From NCBI GenBank assembly GCA_001414485.1, contig LLEY01000013.1:248001-312000 (forward strand): 64,000 nucleotides of DNA, in the 5' to 3' direction. Positions 1-10,586 of this stretch are shown in pieces. The notes under the pieces were generated by a model. It saw only the letters and a program-made list of their open reading frames with translations, ran no database searches and was not told the origin of the DNA. The position numbers and the translations under genes are program-made. This stretch comes from Calycina herbarum. Taxonomy: Eukaryota; Ascomycota; Leotiomycetes; Helotiales; Pezizellaceae. Each line of letters begins with the position of its first letter. The stretch's first letter is position 1.

Positions 1-2256
1 AGGATGGCGCTTCCCCGGCAATCTCGGATGCCAGTCTACCTGACACTGTTATCAAGAAAGAGAAATCTTTCAAAAGAATTCACCATTTGGTACTACCTTC
101 GCCCGTTGAAGAAACCGATTTCGCTTGGGCAATTCCCGAAGCAGACCCCCGAACCCCAACAGAACTCACGAAGAAGATCCCAGTTGATCCTGACGAAGGA
201 TTCAAAGGTCCGTAATCAACAATTCCATTATGCTTACTGTTTACTGATTAGCGGTTCGCAGGTCCATGCTCTTTATTCTCGACCAAAGGCGTGAGGTGGG
301 TCAATGAAATGGTTGGTGATGACAGCTTTAGTCAAATGTTGTCGACATTCAAATCGTCTCGAAGAGCTAGGGAACTTGAATTTGACATGGCAGTGCGGCA
401 TCCTTTACCACCTCCTGATATTCTGATTGCTTGCGCCACTTGTGCGTAAAAACGATTGTCCTCTAACATGAATTCAACTAATTGTGATATGAAAGCCTAC
501 CTTGCAACACTCAACCGAGATATAAGCTTGTTCCAAGAGAATGTCATCATGGATGGACTACGAGATTACTTGGCAGGCAATGTTCCTCGTGGGAATGGGG
601 TAAGAAATATTCAATTTTGAACTCCTGATGAAAATCGTGCATTTTGACCATGCCTTACTTCACGCGTACCATTACTCAGTATCGAAGCTGACCACATTCT
701 CATTTAGTGGTATGCTGCTATAAACATTATTATTGCACATGCACTACGCAATGAGCCAGCTTTAGCAGGACGAATGCCGAACTCAGATTGTGACAAATAC
801 GTCTATAACGTGTAAAGTCCATGGTCCATGAGGATCTAAGCAGAGGTGAGCTGACAAGCCGCAGGTTGGGTTTGATACCATCAATTATTTTAGCTCCAAT
901 AAACGAGCTAAGTATTGGAGCTCTGTTATCCACAGTAAGCATATCTCACTGTTGCTGAGGTAAAATCTAATAGCCAAGGTACTTTATTTCATGTTCAATT
1001 TCGAAAACCAGTCTTCGACGTCAATTCTCAGCATTGCGTTGCAACATATGAGCATGGCTCGCTATGGCGCCAACGTCAGACCCCACGATATCTCTGAGGC
1101 GAATTTCCAATGCAGACGAAGGCTTTTCTGGAATGGTTATGTTCTCGACATGGACCATTCGCTAAGACTCGGGAAACCGACCAGCATTAGCCCAGATATC
1201 CCTGTGGATCTGCCTGAACCTATACCTAGCGATGGGATTGGCGTCCGTAAAGTGGGTGGTGTTAACATCCACTTTCTTAGAGAGCACGTCTTACTGGCAA
1301 AGATTCAAGGCAAAATGTATGATCGCCTCTATTCTGACAAATCTCAGCGGCAGTCTGCTGAGCAACTATACGCCAACATCGACGAGCTCGACGACGATCT
1401 TCAATTCTGGAAAGAGAATTCGCCTGATGTGCTACAGCCACTGACCCCATTAGATCGTTCCAACTATGAAACCTTAATATTTCTCACGGTTCTTCACTAT
1501 ACCTACTTTCAGTTGATAATCGCCGTACACTCTGTGGTATTTCATGGTTTTGGTGCGCATAATGCCAATGACCGAGATGAAAGAATCATTGGGAGTGTGG
1601 CGTTGTGTGTTGGTGCCGCCAGGGCTTCAATAGCTCTACTAAACTACCACGATGATTCCCATCCATTTACTCGGTATGCGCTCCTTGCTTCCAGCGTGTG
1701 ATATTTGTGATTAACAACGGAATTTAGCTATCTCGTCAATCATGTTGCATGGAGTGTCGATATCTTGTTTATGAATATCCTCCAAAACAAGTCGAGCCCC
1801 AAAGTTATGGAAGATCTGAAAATGTTGCAAAGAATCGTTGAATTCTACGAATCTTACGATGCAGACTGCAATGAATCAGTGGCGTACAAGATCACCAAGT
1901 CTATGCACACCGTTGCCTCGAAAGCTGTCCAAATGGCTCAGAATGAACCCACCGTACCTTCGATTGGGGAACAGTTATCAGGGCTCGGGATCAACAACTC
2001 CTCCAGGTCCTCATCGGATGCATTTCCACGATATCCTTTCGATGCAGTAGAAGCAACCAATGGATTCCATGATAACAACATAAATCACTCGAACGGTGTT
2101 CCGGGTGTTCCGGGTGTTGCTGGTGTTGACAATGGGTTCAATTCGATGCCGTTTTTGGATTCGGAATGGATGATGCCTCTTGGTTTTCAACCTGAGTACT
2201 GGCAAGATCCCTGGGCCAACGTTTTTCAGGACCCAGATTTATCTGATTTGGCATAG
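1..2256 (+). CDS. Fungal-specific transcription factor (Zn2Cys6 class), 3'-terminal part, one frame break
   Basis: Regulatory-domain half of a fungal C6 zinc-cluster type transcription factor; any DNA-binding domain lies left of the window. Exons read as 3-207, 262-441, 496-599, 708-934, 979-1673 and 1728-2256, joined by GT-AG introns of 44-108 nt. Recognisable family text includes FSTKGVRWVNEMVGDDSF, then an MHR-like stretch (GALLST joined to VLYFMFNFE, then RRRLFWNGYVLDMDHSLRLG), and a C-terminal tail with the repeat GVPGVPGVAGV. Exon 4 (708-934) is one base short of keeping frame: SDCDKYVYN runs into a TAA at 813, while homologous-looking sequence resumes one frame away (LGLIPSIILAPINELSIGALL). 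I could not place an intron that fixes this, so it is a one-base deletion, a sequence error or an unusual splice. The stop is at 2254-2256. Target genes cannot be inferred. Confidence 0.75.
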
Positions 2257-2802
2257 CGACGATGAAGTTGACAACAGAATAAACGGATGTAAATTATTAG
2301 AAAGGACATCTAAGTTTATGTCGAGAACTCGCAAGGTTCGGAGAAATCAGGCGACCATTTTCACAGGGCGAAGCAAGAACTTTTAAATCGCACACGGCGG
2401 TTTGCTCCGGATTAATTGCCGTTGCATATATGTTTACTTCCGCAGCCCAACGATGGAATGTTCCGCATCAAAAGGAACGCCATTTGAGGAGGTTATCGAA
2501 CCAGTTATTGTTTGGTGGTGGTCGGATTTTTCCGAAGTGGTTGGAAAAAGTGGCTCCACCTTCTCCCCATCATACGACCCCGCGCCTCACGAAGGATGAC
2601 CACCTATTCACGACCACGCAATACGTCGAACCCGTTTTTCTCACGATTCCTAGCCCGCGGATACATGTATATAGCATCACTACGCATTCTTTCGATTATT
2701 CTCGTCACACAACAATCAATTCTACTCCACTCACTCACTCTTGAAATAAAACAAAAAATCACAAAAACACAACACAAATCGAACAAATCTCCTCTCAGCA
2801 TC
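2257..2802. other. Intergenic region, probable promoter of the small gene at 2803
   Basis: No supported gene. The last 150 bases fit a fungal promoter and leader: a TATA-like tract (tatatagc) near 2668, then a CA/TC-rich, G-poor leader of about 90 bases ending at the ATG. Overlapping short open frames here lack family resemblance. Confidence 0.5.
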
Positions 2803-3125
2803 ATGAGTACGACAAAAATCGCTGTCGCTGCCCTTGCAGGCGCTGGTGCGGTCCTAGCGGTCAATAAATTTACGAAACCCTCAAAGGCACATTCTATTGC
2901 TAGTGGGATGAGACTTCAGTTGGATGATTATAACGCGACGGTTCATCCTGATCAAGATAGCTGGTAAGTCTATATACAGCGAATTCTCTCTCCCTGACAC
3001 GAAACTAATCATCAAATAGGGCGACAATTATGGACCGCACGAAACTGATGGAGGATGCGAAGAAGCAGAAACCTTGGAACATGACTTATGCGGAACGGGA
3101 AGCTCTTCATTCGGAGACGAAGTAG
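2803..3125 (+). CDS. Small conserved-looking fungal protein (88 aa), function unknown
   Basis: Two exons, 2803-2963 and 3020-3125, with a 56-nt intron (GTAAGT...AAATAG) that keeps frame across a Trp codon, giving 88 residues. The start is the ATG after a long A/C-rich leader. Residues 6-22 form one hydrophobic, small-residue segment (IAVAALAGAGAVLAVNKF), either a membrane anchor or a cleavable targeting signal. The rest is polar and charged, including NATVHPDQDSWATIMDRTKL and KKQKPWNMTYAEREALHSE. The segment followed by Lys and Pro would suit a small mitochondrial or ER membrane protein, but that is only inference. I do not recognise the family. Its intron, proper leader and coding frame support a real gene. 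Confidence 0.7.
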
Positions 3126-3517
3126 GCTTCTGGGCATTGAGCATTCTTTGTACATTTTTTTTTCTTCGCGGGAGTTATTCTTTTTGGGAGCGTGATTTCC
3201 TTGCTCTTTGTTTATGGTTGCATCTCGTTTGATTGGGTTGCTACCCTGTGTGGATGGGACGATGCTGCTGTTGTTATGGCGATGCATTTATTTTTGGCGT
3301 TGCGAAATCGAGGCGACTACCATCGTATTTGATAGAGGGGTTGGTTGGGTCGAGGGTTTCAGATATGAAGAGGAGAAATTGATAAATTCATCTATCGATT
3401 TTCCTTGTTGACTTGTGATTTGTGAGTCCCGGCACATTAGCTAGGTCGAGGAGGACCCCTCTACTTTGCTCTGTCCAACCAAGTCTTGGCCATTTCTTGA
3501 CTTGGCTACTGGAGAAG

Positions 3518-3684
3518 GATATCAGCAGTGTTTCAACAAAAAAAAAACTACTCAGTACTCAACTTTACACCGAGTAACTCAGAGTAGAGTAGAGTAGAGT
3601 ATGAGTAACGTCCGATTTCTTTGAGTAGAGTAGAGTAGCCTATTACTTTACTCAATGAGTTGAATTTAACACATTGGATATCAG
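3518..3684. mobile_element. Non-autonomous hAT-like element (MITE), 151 bp, with 8-bp target duplication
   Basis: The element spans 3526-3676 and is flanked by identical 8-bp direct repeats GATATCAG at 3518-3525 and 3677-3684. Its ends are imperfect terminal inverted repeats: CAGTGTTTCAACA on the left and CAATGTGTTAAA read inward from the right. The interior is made of gagtagagtagagtag tracts and encodes nothing. An 8-bp duplication plus CA(G)TGT ends is the signature of the hAT superfamily. A longer relative with the same interior motif lies at 40438-40899. Confidence 0.8.
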
Positions 3685-3866
3685 TTTGTAGGTTACCTGT
3701 GGATAGTGTAACTTTCAAGAGGCACAGCTATTTGTAGGTGACCTACGAATAGTACGATCTCGGAAGGTGTGGCTATTTGTAGATTACCTACGGATAGTTT
3801 GATCTTCGATTGTATTGCTATTCGTAGGTTACCTATGAATAGTACGAACTTAAAAAAGCAGAGCTA
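3685..3866. repeat. Palindromic minisatellite, four units of 45-46 bp
   Basis: Four tandem units begin at 3685, 3731, 3776 and 3821. Each opens with an inverted repeat of the form CTATTCGTAGGT-T-ACCTACGAATAG, so each unit can fold as a hairpin; the rest of the unit is diverged and ends in (g)gcta. A fifth decayed unit (ttactcttgaatagctc) follows. Related palindromes recur at 39290-39391, and a partial piece (ctgtggatagtataatttcaagag) near 7807. The array starts exactly at the right target duplication of the adjacent hAT-like element. Confidence 0.75.
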
Positions 3867-4042
3867 TTACTCTTGAATAGCTCTATTTTTGACGGGATAG
3901 CTATTTTGTAGTATACCTCTTGGGGAGGCTCAAAAAGAGAAGCAATGGTAATGGAGTGTGAGAAACAGAGCATTAAAAGTACAATTCAAAAAGTGTAGAC
4001 TTGAAGAGTTGAGTTCGTTGAGACAAAAGATATCTATGTTTT
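3867..4042. other. Intergenic remainder between repeat array and NADH dehydrogenase relic
   Basis: AT-rich sequence with no gene and no further clear repeat, apart from decayed traces of the palindromic unit up to about 3920. Confidence 0.4.
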
Positions 4043-4120
4043 ACCCCATTCTAAACCAAGCCGTGCGTCCCTTAATCTCAGTTCCCCCCTTCGCCTGATC
4101 CCAGAACTCGGAGTCAGTCC
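4043..4120 (-). pseudogene. Relic of NADH dehydrogenase gene (exon 6 start and adjoining intron)
   Basis: About 75 bases match 13913-13978 of the intact type II NADH dehydrogenase gene in the same orientation; 30 bases around ttaatctcagttcccccc and cttcgcctgatc are nearly identical. The match crosses the intron 6/exon 6 boundary of the intact gene and continues into intron sequence (tcggagtcagtc), so the copy is genomic and not a retrocopy. It has small indels and no surviving reading frame. A second relic, of exon 3, lies at 13091-13140, in the order expected for one duplicate gene split by inserted DNA. Confidence 0.7.
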
Positions 4121-6043
4121 ACTTCTTTAAGAAAAAATTCAAGGCATGTCTCGGGCGTAGAGAAGTGCGACGACGGATCTAAGCTAGCTGGACACCATGA
4201 ACCTCCTGTTCACCCCAGAAACCGAGAGTTGCAAGAACCTTAGAAAATAGCGAAGAGGTCAAAACTTTCGAGCAATGGATTGCGGAGAAGTGTAGTTGGC
4301 ATAGCGTTGTCGAGGACGAAATGCGACCAGAAGCTTGAAGTAGAAGCATTTGTAGATGTTCAGGTGAAAGGGCGGAGTTCGTAGGATGACAGGTTCTATA
4401 ACCTAATCATAATAATGATAAACAAAAGTCTTTGCTATTGTAAAGTGATTTTTCAACTAATTCCTGATGAAACAGCGGATTGGTCAGATCAAGAGTCGAC
4501 GTGGGCTGGCTCCTCGCTCCTAAGATAATTGTAGTAGTCGTTGGGAAAAAAAAAAGGCTAACCAAGTGTATTCTGATGGTTCGTCATAGCAGCGTTCTCC
4601 TTTCTCTTATGATCTAACGGAATCTGGTCTTCGATTTTATTCGATCGATGCCATGTCGGGGCAGTTGGGATGCCGTCGTATGATTGCGGCAATTCCATTG
4701 GCATAAGATTCGGATTGTGGGTTCGAGTAGGAGGCATACCCTCAACGGGGACCAACATAATACATAAGACTTAGGGTCTCACCGCTGACTCTTTCCATGA
4801 TTCTTTCCACGGGCATTGTCATTATCATCCTACTATTTTGACCGCAATAGTAATCGACCCGACTTTGGGGTTTGAGAGAATGTTCTATCATGGCGTGTGA
4901 TTATGCAACCATACATAGATACCCCTTGCGCCATAACCTCAATTCCTTCTGCGAATCCGAATTCTCAGCGGCGGACGTAGCGTTCGAAGTCCTCCCCATC
5001 TGAAAAGGTTTTGGCGGCAAGGTTGAAAAAATGCCGTTGTATTGCGCGCAGTGAGGAAGATATTGGCTTTTGAGGCTAAAAAATAAACTTGGAGCCCTCG
5101 CATGCACGCATCACATTACTGCGGAGGACCGAACCTCTTGAAAGGAGCCACTCTACGTAGTCAATATCAATAAATCGATGCAATCTTTCTTTATTCATCG
5201 ATAACTGGGCAGCGCATGATTGTGGGATTTTCTTAGACAGTGTTGTGAGCTAGGGCCTCTTCCTTGCCAATCAGAGGCTCGCTACCCCGCCACCCCCCTC
5301 GCTCACCCCTCGCTTACGAATTCCAATAAATGCGCGGTACTCATTTTACGACTTCAGTACTTTGACCATTTCTTGGTGAGAGGGAAAGACTTTGGGATCT
5401 CGGAGGAGATTTTGTGGAGCATGGAACATCTTTCATTGGTGTATTTGGGATTTGAGTAGGTACTTTCTAGATATAATATGAGTGGATGGGAATTTTATGA
5501 CATAGGGCGACGATGTGGGAATTGATTCATGTTCAGAAAGGTTGGAGATACGCTAAATTATCTCACGGTTCCCTGACATTTTTTATTTCTGAACGTTATC
5601 TATTGCCCGCAGACTCAGTCGTAACTCTTTCTTTACACTTACACTACATTCCCACATAGAATTTAGATTTTGTTTACAAGTCATGCCACGAAGATTATTA
5701 AGAGGAGAGATATTTTCTGCTAGGATCTATCTTATCCATAAGTTCCCTTGCTTACTCAAAGGCCAGAGTCCTTAACCAGTATGAAAATCAGTGCAACTTC
5801 CTTTTTACCAATTCGAAAGCGTGCCTAATTGTTGTAGGCTTAAGAATAGCTCCTATATTCTATAATTAGTATAATTCAGTATAAAGGAAGAGGGTAGATA
5901 TACCTATGGCTCCTATAGAAGTGGTTTCTATAACGGCACGGGCATGTGGAATGCTTGATACTAGTGGTGTAGGCTTCTGAGATAGTGGCACAAATTTCAT
6001 ACGTGGGTCCTTATGCTCCGAATCCATTCTCTTGTTTTGATTA
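4121..6043. other. Gene-free stretch of the accessory island
   Basis: Nothing convincing is coded here. Short open frames (for example 5220-5459 on the plus strand) lack introns, leaders or family resemblance. The section near 5820-5900 is AT-rich, with frequent TA dinucleotides as in mutated repeats. I see no RNA gene. Confidence 0.4.
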
Positions 6044-7305
6044 TCAGTTATTGCTTAACTTAAAAAGGAAAGGAGAAAAGCAAACCTCCAAGGTATGTAC
6101 TAGGGCATTTACACCGCTAGTGATGTTGGATTTGCCAGCATGGCTGGTTAATCCACCTCTGACAGTGCTAAGACTGGTGTTGTCCAAACAATTCAATATG
6201 CTTGCTTTATTTTCTAAACCGGATCCACCACTTGAACGAGTTTCCGCTAAGGTATGCAACTGTCGAGCTTCAGTAGCCTTGTTAAGGAGGCCTTTACCGG
6301 ATTGTGGGTTGTGTAGCTTGGGCGGCAGTGGAGGGGAAGGAGGCTTCGCATCGGAAGGATTTGGTGTTTCTGACGTTGGTGGAGCTGTCGCTGAAGAATT
6401 TGAAGGGCTGGATGGTGGTTGTGTACGTAGCTTGTACTAGACAGTATGTTTAGTTTTTGATAAGTATTTTAAAAGAGGAAGTTAAATTACCTTCTGCCAA
6501 TGCAACAACGCTTCTACTAAACCCTTCGCCAAAATAGGACCAAGATAGATGAAGCAACCATAGCAAATTATAAGTTTCTGGACGGAAGCAATGAAGACAT
6601 CGAACTTCTCGGTGCCTAAAATGCTAACTGGAAACTTCGCACTTGCTCTAACTGTTGAACTGGTGAAGTCTAAATAAGCTTCTCCGTTGACATCTGTACA
6701 TTCCCTGACCTCCCAGCTGCCAATAGCATGCTGCGCTAGGCCACCGACATTTTGTGTATGCGTTGCTATAATGTTCTTGATTCTTTCACGAGCATCCTGG
6801 CTCTGGAAATCGAGACCGTCGAACGCTTCGTCTCGGGCTTGACGGTGAAGTGGAAGAAGTTCTTTTACGGTGTCTTGCTTGTTTATATGCAAACCGTCGA
6901 ACAGCTTGTCGTTACCTCCATCGTATGTTGCTATGATCTCGTTGACTGATTGACGCGCATCATCATTACGCTGGAAATCGAGTCGCTCCAACGTGTTGAC
7001 GAAGTACTTATTGATCTGGCTAAGCGTGTCTGAGCAAAGTTTCGAATTTCTCTCAGCTTGAGCTAAGACTGCAGGTTGAGCCATAATTGCGGTGACCTTT
7101 TTGAGGAAATCTTCTGTTGTAGTCCGTTGTTGTAAGTTTTCGATGGATTTGAAAAGAGAGTGAAGGTCCTAAAAATATTTATCAATTAGCATGTGCCATC
7201 TTCCAAAAACGATCCAATTACCCGATCGCTAGACGTAATACCCAAGGGAGCCTCCGAAGGCCGATTCACTGTCCGTGATGCACTTTCTGTAGGTGGTGAA
7301 GCCAT
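6044..7305 (-). CDS. Unknown accessory protein with three ~27-residue helical repeats (382 aa)
   Basis: Exons 7305-7222, 7168-6491 and 6430-6044 give an unbroken 382-residue protein; both introns (53 and 60 nt) are GT-AG and keep phase. The start is MASPPTESASR. Residues roughly 91-165 carry three related units: LDFQRNDDARQSVNEIIAT, then LHINKQDTVKELLPLH, then LDFQSQDARERIKNIIAT, separated by LFDG/AFDG turns. This suggests an amphipathic helical repeat. A hydrophobic segment (KLIICYGCFIYLGPILAKGL) lies near residues 228-250. Exon 3 begins with a Ser/Pro/Thr-rich linker (PPSPPLPPK) and ends with a Gly/Ser/Asn-rich tail. I do not recognise the family; the layout recalls N-terminal regions of fungal STAND/heterokaryon-type proteins, but no NTPase motif is present. 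It lies within the island bounded by the NADH dehydrogenase relics. Confidence 0.65.
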
Positions 7306-8200
7306 GATATAGATGCACTGTCTGCAGATGGGAACAAGTCTTGAAGTTTGCTTCAAAGCTGGCTTTGAAAGCAACGAGCTGATAGAAAGGCGTTCTGATA
7401 AAGAGTGTAGTGTTATTGATCAATATTGATGTTGGAGAAACTAACACTTCTACACAGGGCTGAACAATATCTATCTACCCAAAAACCGCTAATCCAGACG
7501 GGGGTTTCTCGGAGTATCCCCTTTATTCCTACAACGTTTGGTGTTCATTGGTTATTTAAGCTACTTATAAGCACCTTAGATGGATAAGATTAGTGGGAAT
7601 CAGCGTCTTGTGGATGCTTTTTTGGGGGGGGTTTTTGCCATGTGAAGTCTTGGTACACTTCGTCAATTGCTTTACTCCTCGGTAGCGAACTTTACTTTCG
7701 GCAGAAATAAGACATAAATCCTTTGTGACTTTTTTTAGTTTCTTTTTTTAGCTCTGATCAGTTCTGGACAATAATATTAAGGACTAAATTCCACTAACTA
7801 TAGTAGTCTGTGGATAGTATAATTTCAAGAGAGAGAATATATCAACTGTGGCGCCCACGGCAGAATAGTGTAGCGCAGCTCGCCACTTTCTCAGGACCTC
7901 TCGCACTTTCTCTTTGCACCATTTTTTTCTTTCAAATTATCAAGTATTCGCTGCAATAAACGCCAAGGAGTGTTAGTTAAGTTTTATTATATTATAGATA
8001 TACCAAATGCTAATCTAGAAGGATTTAATTTTCTGGAAGCGTTGTCTCGTCAGGGCTCACAGCGTTCGCGTTGCGGGAGTCTTGGCCTTCACCAACCCAC
8101 CCGTGTCCACCCACGTTTAGAATAGGCGAAGCAGAGCAGCGGTATTCTACTATTGGTCAAAAGGGAAAACAGAACTACCAACCTAGATTTTATTTGGGTA
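7306..8200. other. Intergenic region of the accessory island
   Basis: No gene is visible. It contains homopolymer runs (T and G tracts at 7620-7740) and, near 7807, a partial piece of the palindromic 45-bp unit (ctgtggatagtataatttcaagag). The part nearest 7306 probably holds the promoter of the minus-strand gene. Confidence 0.4.
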
Positions 8201-8251
8201 TTGTTCTGATCTCTTTTGGACATACTGTTGTTGGTCAAATAGGGCGTCCCA

Positions 8252-8697
8252 GTGTGGTGGTCCCAGCAGGCCGAGCTGGCGCAAGCCGAACTTAGAATAT
8301 CAGCCCTCCACGAGAACCTCAACTCTTCGAGCTTGCGAACAGAAGTCGCTAACCCTCGAGAAAGTTGCAGCCGCCGCAGTTCCTCAACCTGCACCAAGTC
8401 AAGTAGTCAAGCGTATCAAGACCGCAAAGGTGAGTCTATCGTGAATTTCTTTACGCGTTGAGTCTTTTTACCTCAACCTTGCTGTACCAGTCGTCCGTCT
8501 GTATCATCTCATCAAGCAAGCAAGAATACGAGGTCTCGAAGATTGTCGACTCCAATTTGGAAGGCAAGGAGCGGTTCTACTTGGTCCAATGGAGAGGATA
8601 CCGCCCGAAATACAACACCTGGGAGCCAGAGGCAAACCTCAGCAACTCGCAACAGGAGATTCAAGAATTCGATGTGAAGTTCCCAAACAAGACATAG
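8252..8697 (+). pseudogene. Chromodomain gene fragment with frame break
   Basis: The last exon (8491-8697) encodes a clean chromodomain from [19 protein letters not shown] through [20 protein letters not shown], with the aromatic positions expected for methyl-lysine binding (Tyr in EYEV, Trp in QWRGY, Trp in TWEPE), and ends at TAG 8695-8697. A 61-nt intron (8430-8490, GTGAGT...ACCAG) joins it to a preceding exon ending VVKRIKTAK. Further upstream a coiled-coil-like stretch (SQQAELAQAELRISALHENL) sits in a different frame, so one base is gained or lost near 8340, and I find no good start codon. The chromodomain resembles those at the C terminus of Ty3/gypsy chromovirus integrases but also free-standing fungal ones. 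No integrase or reverse transcriptase is next to it. Probably decayed. Confidence 0.6.
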
Positions 8698-9587
8698 CGG
8701 AGGAGATATGATATCGACTTGCCCAGTCTAGGAGCTGCCAAGGTGTTTCTATGGCGTCTGGAATTGCTTGCGGCGTCATCAATGGGTATTTGTGTAGGCT
8801 CGGACGGAATGAAATTGCAATACCATCACCATCACAAAAATGACTCGGTCTACAGTGAAGATTACTGGAATTCGAGCTATGGATGCTAGACCTACTTCAT
8901 CACTAACGCAGAGCGTGCAATCCGGGCTCGTACATATACTCGACACATATGCATTGATTCCTCTCTTCTCTTGGTTTTCGGGCAACGGACGGCAGACATA
9001 CTCCCTCTTTGACTTTTACGATTGGCATTTCGACTACGGACGTTCTTCAATATTACGAAACATCCCTTATTCCTACTTCTGCGGTTCGGTATTTCGAAGA
9101 CGGATGGTTATAACATAGCTTGAAGTATCATCTACTTCTTTTTCTGCTCCCGCGTCAACATCTCGATGGCGCACGCCCTTCCAGAGAAGAAGTTCCCCCC
9201 AGGCGGAAAAGATACGTTCTTAGTTTTCGTTGCTACAAGTTTGTATGTAAAACAGGTCCAAGATTATACTTGCAACTTAATTGCCTTTTAATGTTTGTGA
9301 AACGAAATCGGTGGCATAAGCCAGAGAGTCAATATTTCTTCTATTGCGTCATAACAGAGTCATTTAGATTTTGCTATAGTCACATTCAAAGTACATGCGG
9401 TATAATCTCTGAATCATACCTGGTTTCCTGTTTAGTTCACAAACTTGTGTCGAACTATATATATAAGGCCACCCTTTGGAAAGGAAGATTATTCCTCATC
9501 CTTTTCAAGACAAAATTGTACAACCATCAATCCAAAAACTGAAATTGACTGGGCTACTAAGGTGGTGCTCAAAGACAATTTTACTAA
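8698..9587. other. Intergenic region of the accessory island
   Basis: No supported gene. An open frame at 8840-9118 and another at 9120-9542 have no family resemblance and no splice structure. No repeat stands out. Confidence 0.35.
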
Positions 9588-10184
9588 ATGTCTCGTGAGT
9601 TGTATTACAAAACTTTTCAACCGTGCAATCAAGCTGTCATCTCTCGATTCCTCTCCTCACCAACAACTTGAACTACATTCTGTAGAGGTTGATAACGTCC
9701 GAATCAAGATCGAAAGCTACCAAAGCGACAAAAAATACGTAGCTGTTAGTGTTCGGCAAGACAACAACCGTGTTGCAAAAATGACCCCTATTCCAAATTC
9801 CCATCCTGCACTCCTATCAGCTGGGACTGGTATTTTGTTACAATTGGGGCAGGAAGGTGAAAAGGCAGCAGAGGAACTGACAACGGGTACGATTGCTCTT
9901 GTAGTCACCTATTCAGCGGCACGTTCTGAGTTCCTGGGGCTCTTATTGGCGCTATACGTAGGCAAACTGAAACAGGAGGAACTTTGGAAGGAAGGGACCG
10001 ATGAGGGGAAATCAATCGAAGTCAACGGAGCCGTTCCATCTGATGCTGGCTGGTCTGGCTCCCTGATTTTCCAAAACTCGCCAAAGACCTGCTACCGGAC
10101 TTGGAGGACTCCGTCAAGACTCTAAACGGCAAACTTCCTCAAGTTCCTCATGAGTCTTATAACCAGAAGAAGAAGAAGATGTAA
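9588..10184 (+). pseudogene. Orphan gene, probably broken near its 3' end
   Basis: A model starts at ATG 9588 with a 7-base first exon (9588-9594), a 91-nt intron (GTGAGT...CTGTAG, 9595-9685) and a second exon from 9686 that reads MSQVDNVRIKIESYQ at the join and stays open to 10125. The protein alternates hydrophobic and polar residues early (KKYVAVSVRQ), then has small-residue hydrophobic segments (HPALLSAGTGILLQLG, GTIALVVTYSAA, FLGLLLALYVGKL). Near 10070 the frame appears broken: a Lys-rich C-terminal tail (KLAKDLLPDLEDSVKTLNGK ... QKKKKM, stop 10182-10184) continues in another frame immediately after GSLIF. I do not recognise the family. It could be a pseudogene or a gene with a sequence error; the tiny first exon is the least certain part. 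Confidence 0.4.
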
Positions 10185-10586
10185 CTTTTGGAGAAGTTGT
10201 TAAGGTACCATGCGTGGAAAGATGGTAACGAGAACGAGGCTGCTAGCAAATTGGGCTCTGGTGGCAAGCGGTGTTCAAAGTAGCTAACGAAAAAGCTTTA
10301 AGTGTTACTTGGACCATATTGAGAATTGAGATGTATACAAATCACTTGAATTTATCAGGTGTGTAATTTCCTATCTAAAATGTTTTCTTAGACTTTGTAA
10401 TATAACAAGAAATTTCTTAGAACCTCTCTGAAGAAGAGAAAAGAACTACAAAATTGTAATAAACAAGTACTTAGCTTTGAAAGAATGACACTGTAGTAAT
10501 ACTTTCCAAGTATTATAAGTAGCGTTGAAAATTGAAAAGTAGGTGGATCGTAGTTTACATTCCCACAATTGCAATTAAGTCGGAAG
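10185..10586. other. Intergenic region, 402 bp
   Basis: AT-rich spacer between the convergent orphan gene and the AIM9-like gene. No gene or repeat seen; it probably holds the two 3' ends. Confidence 0.4.
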
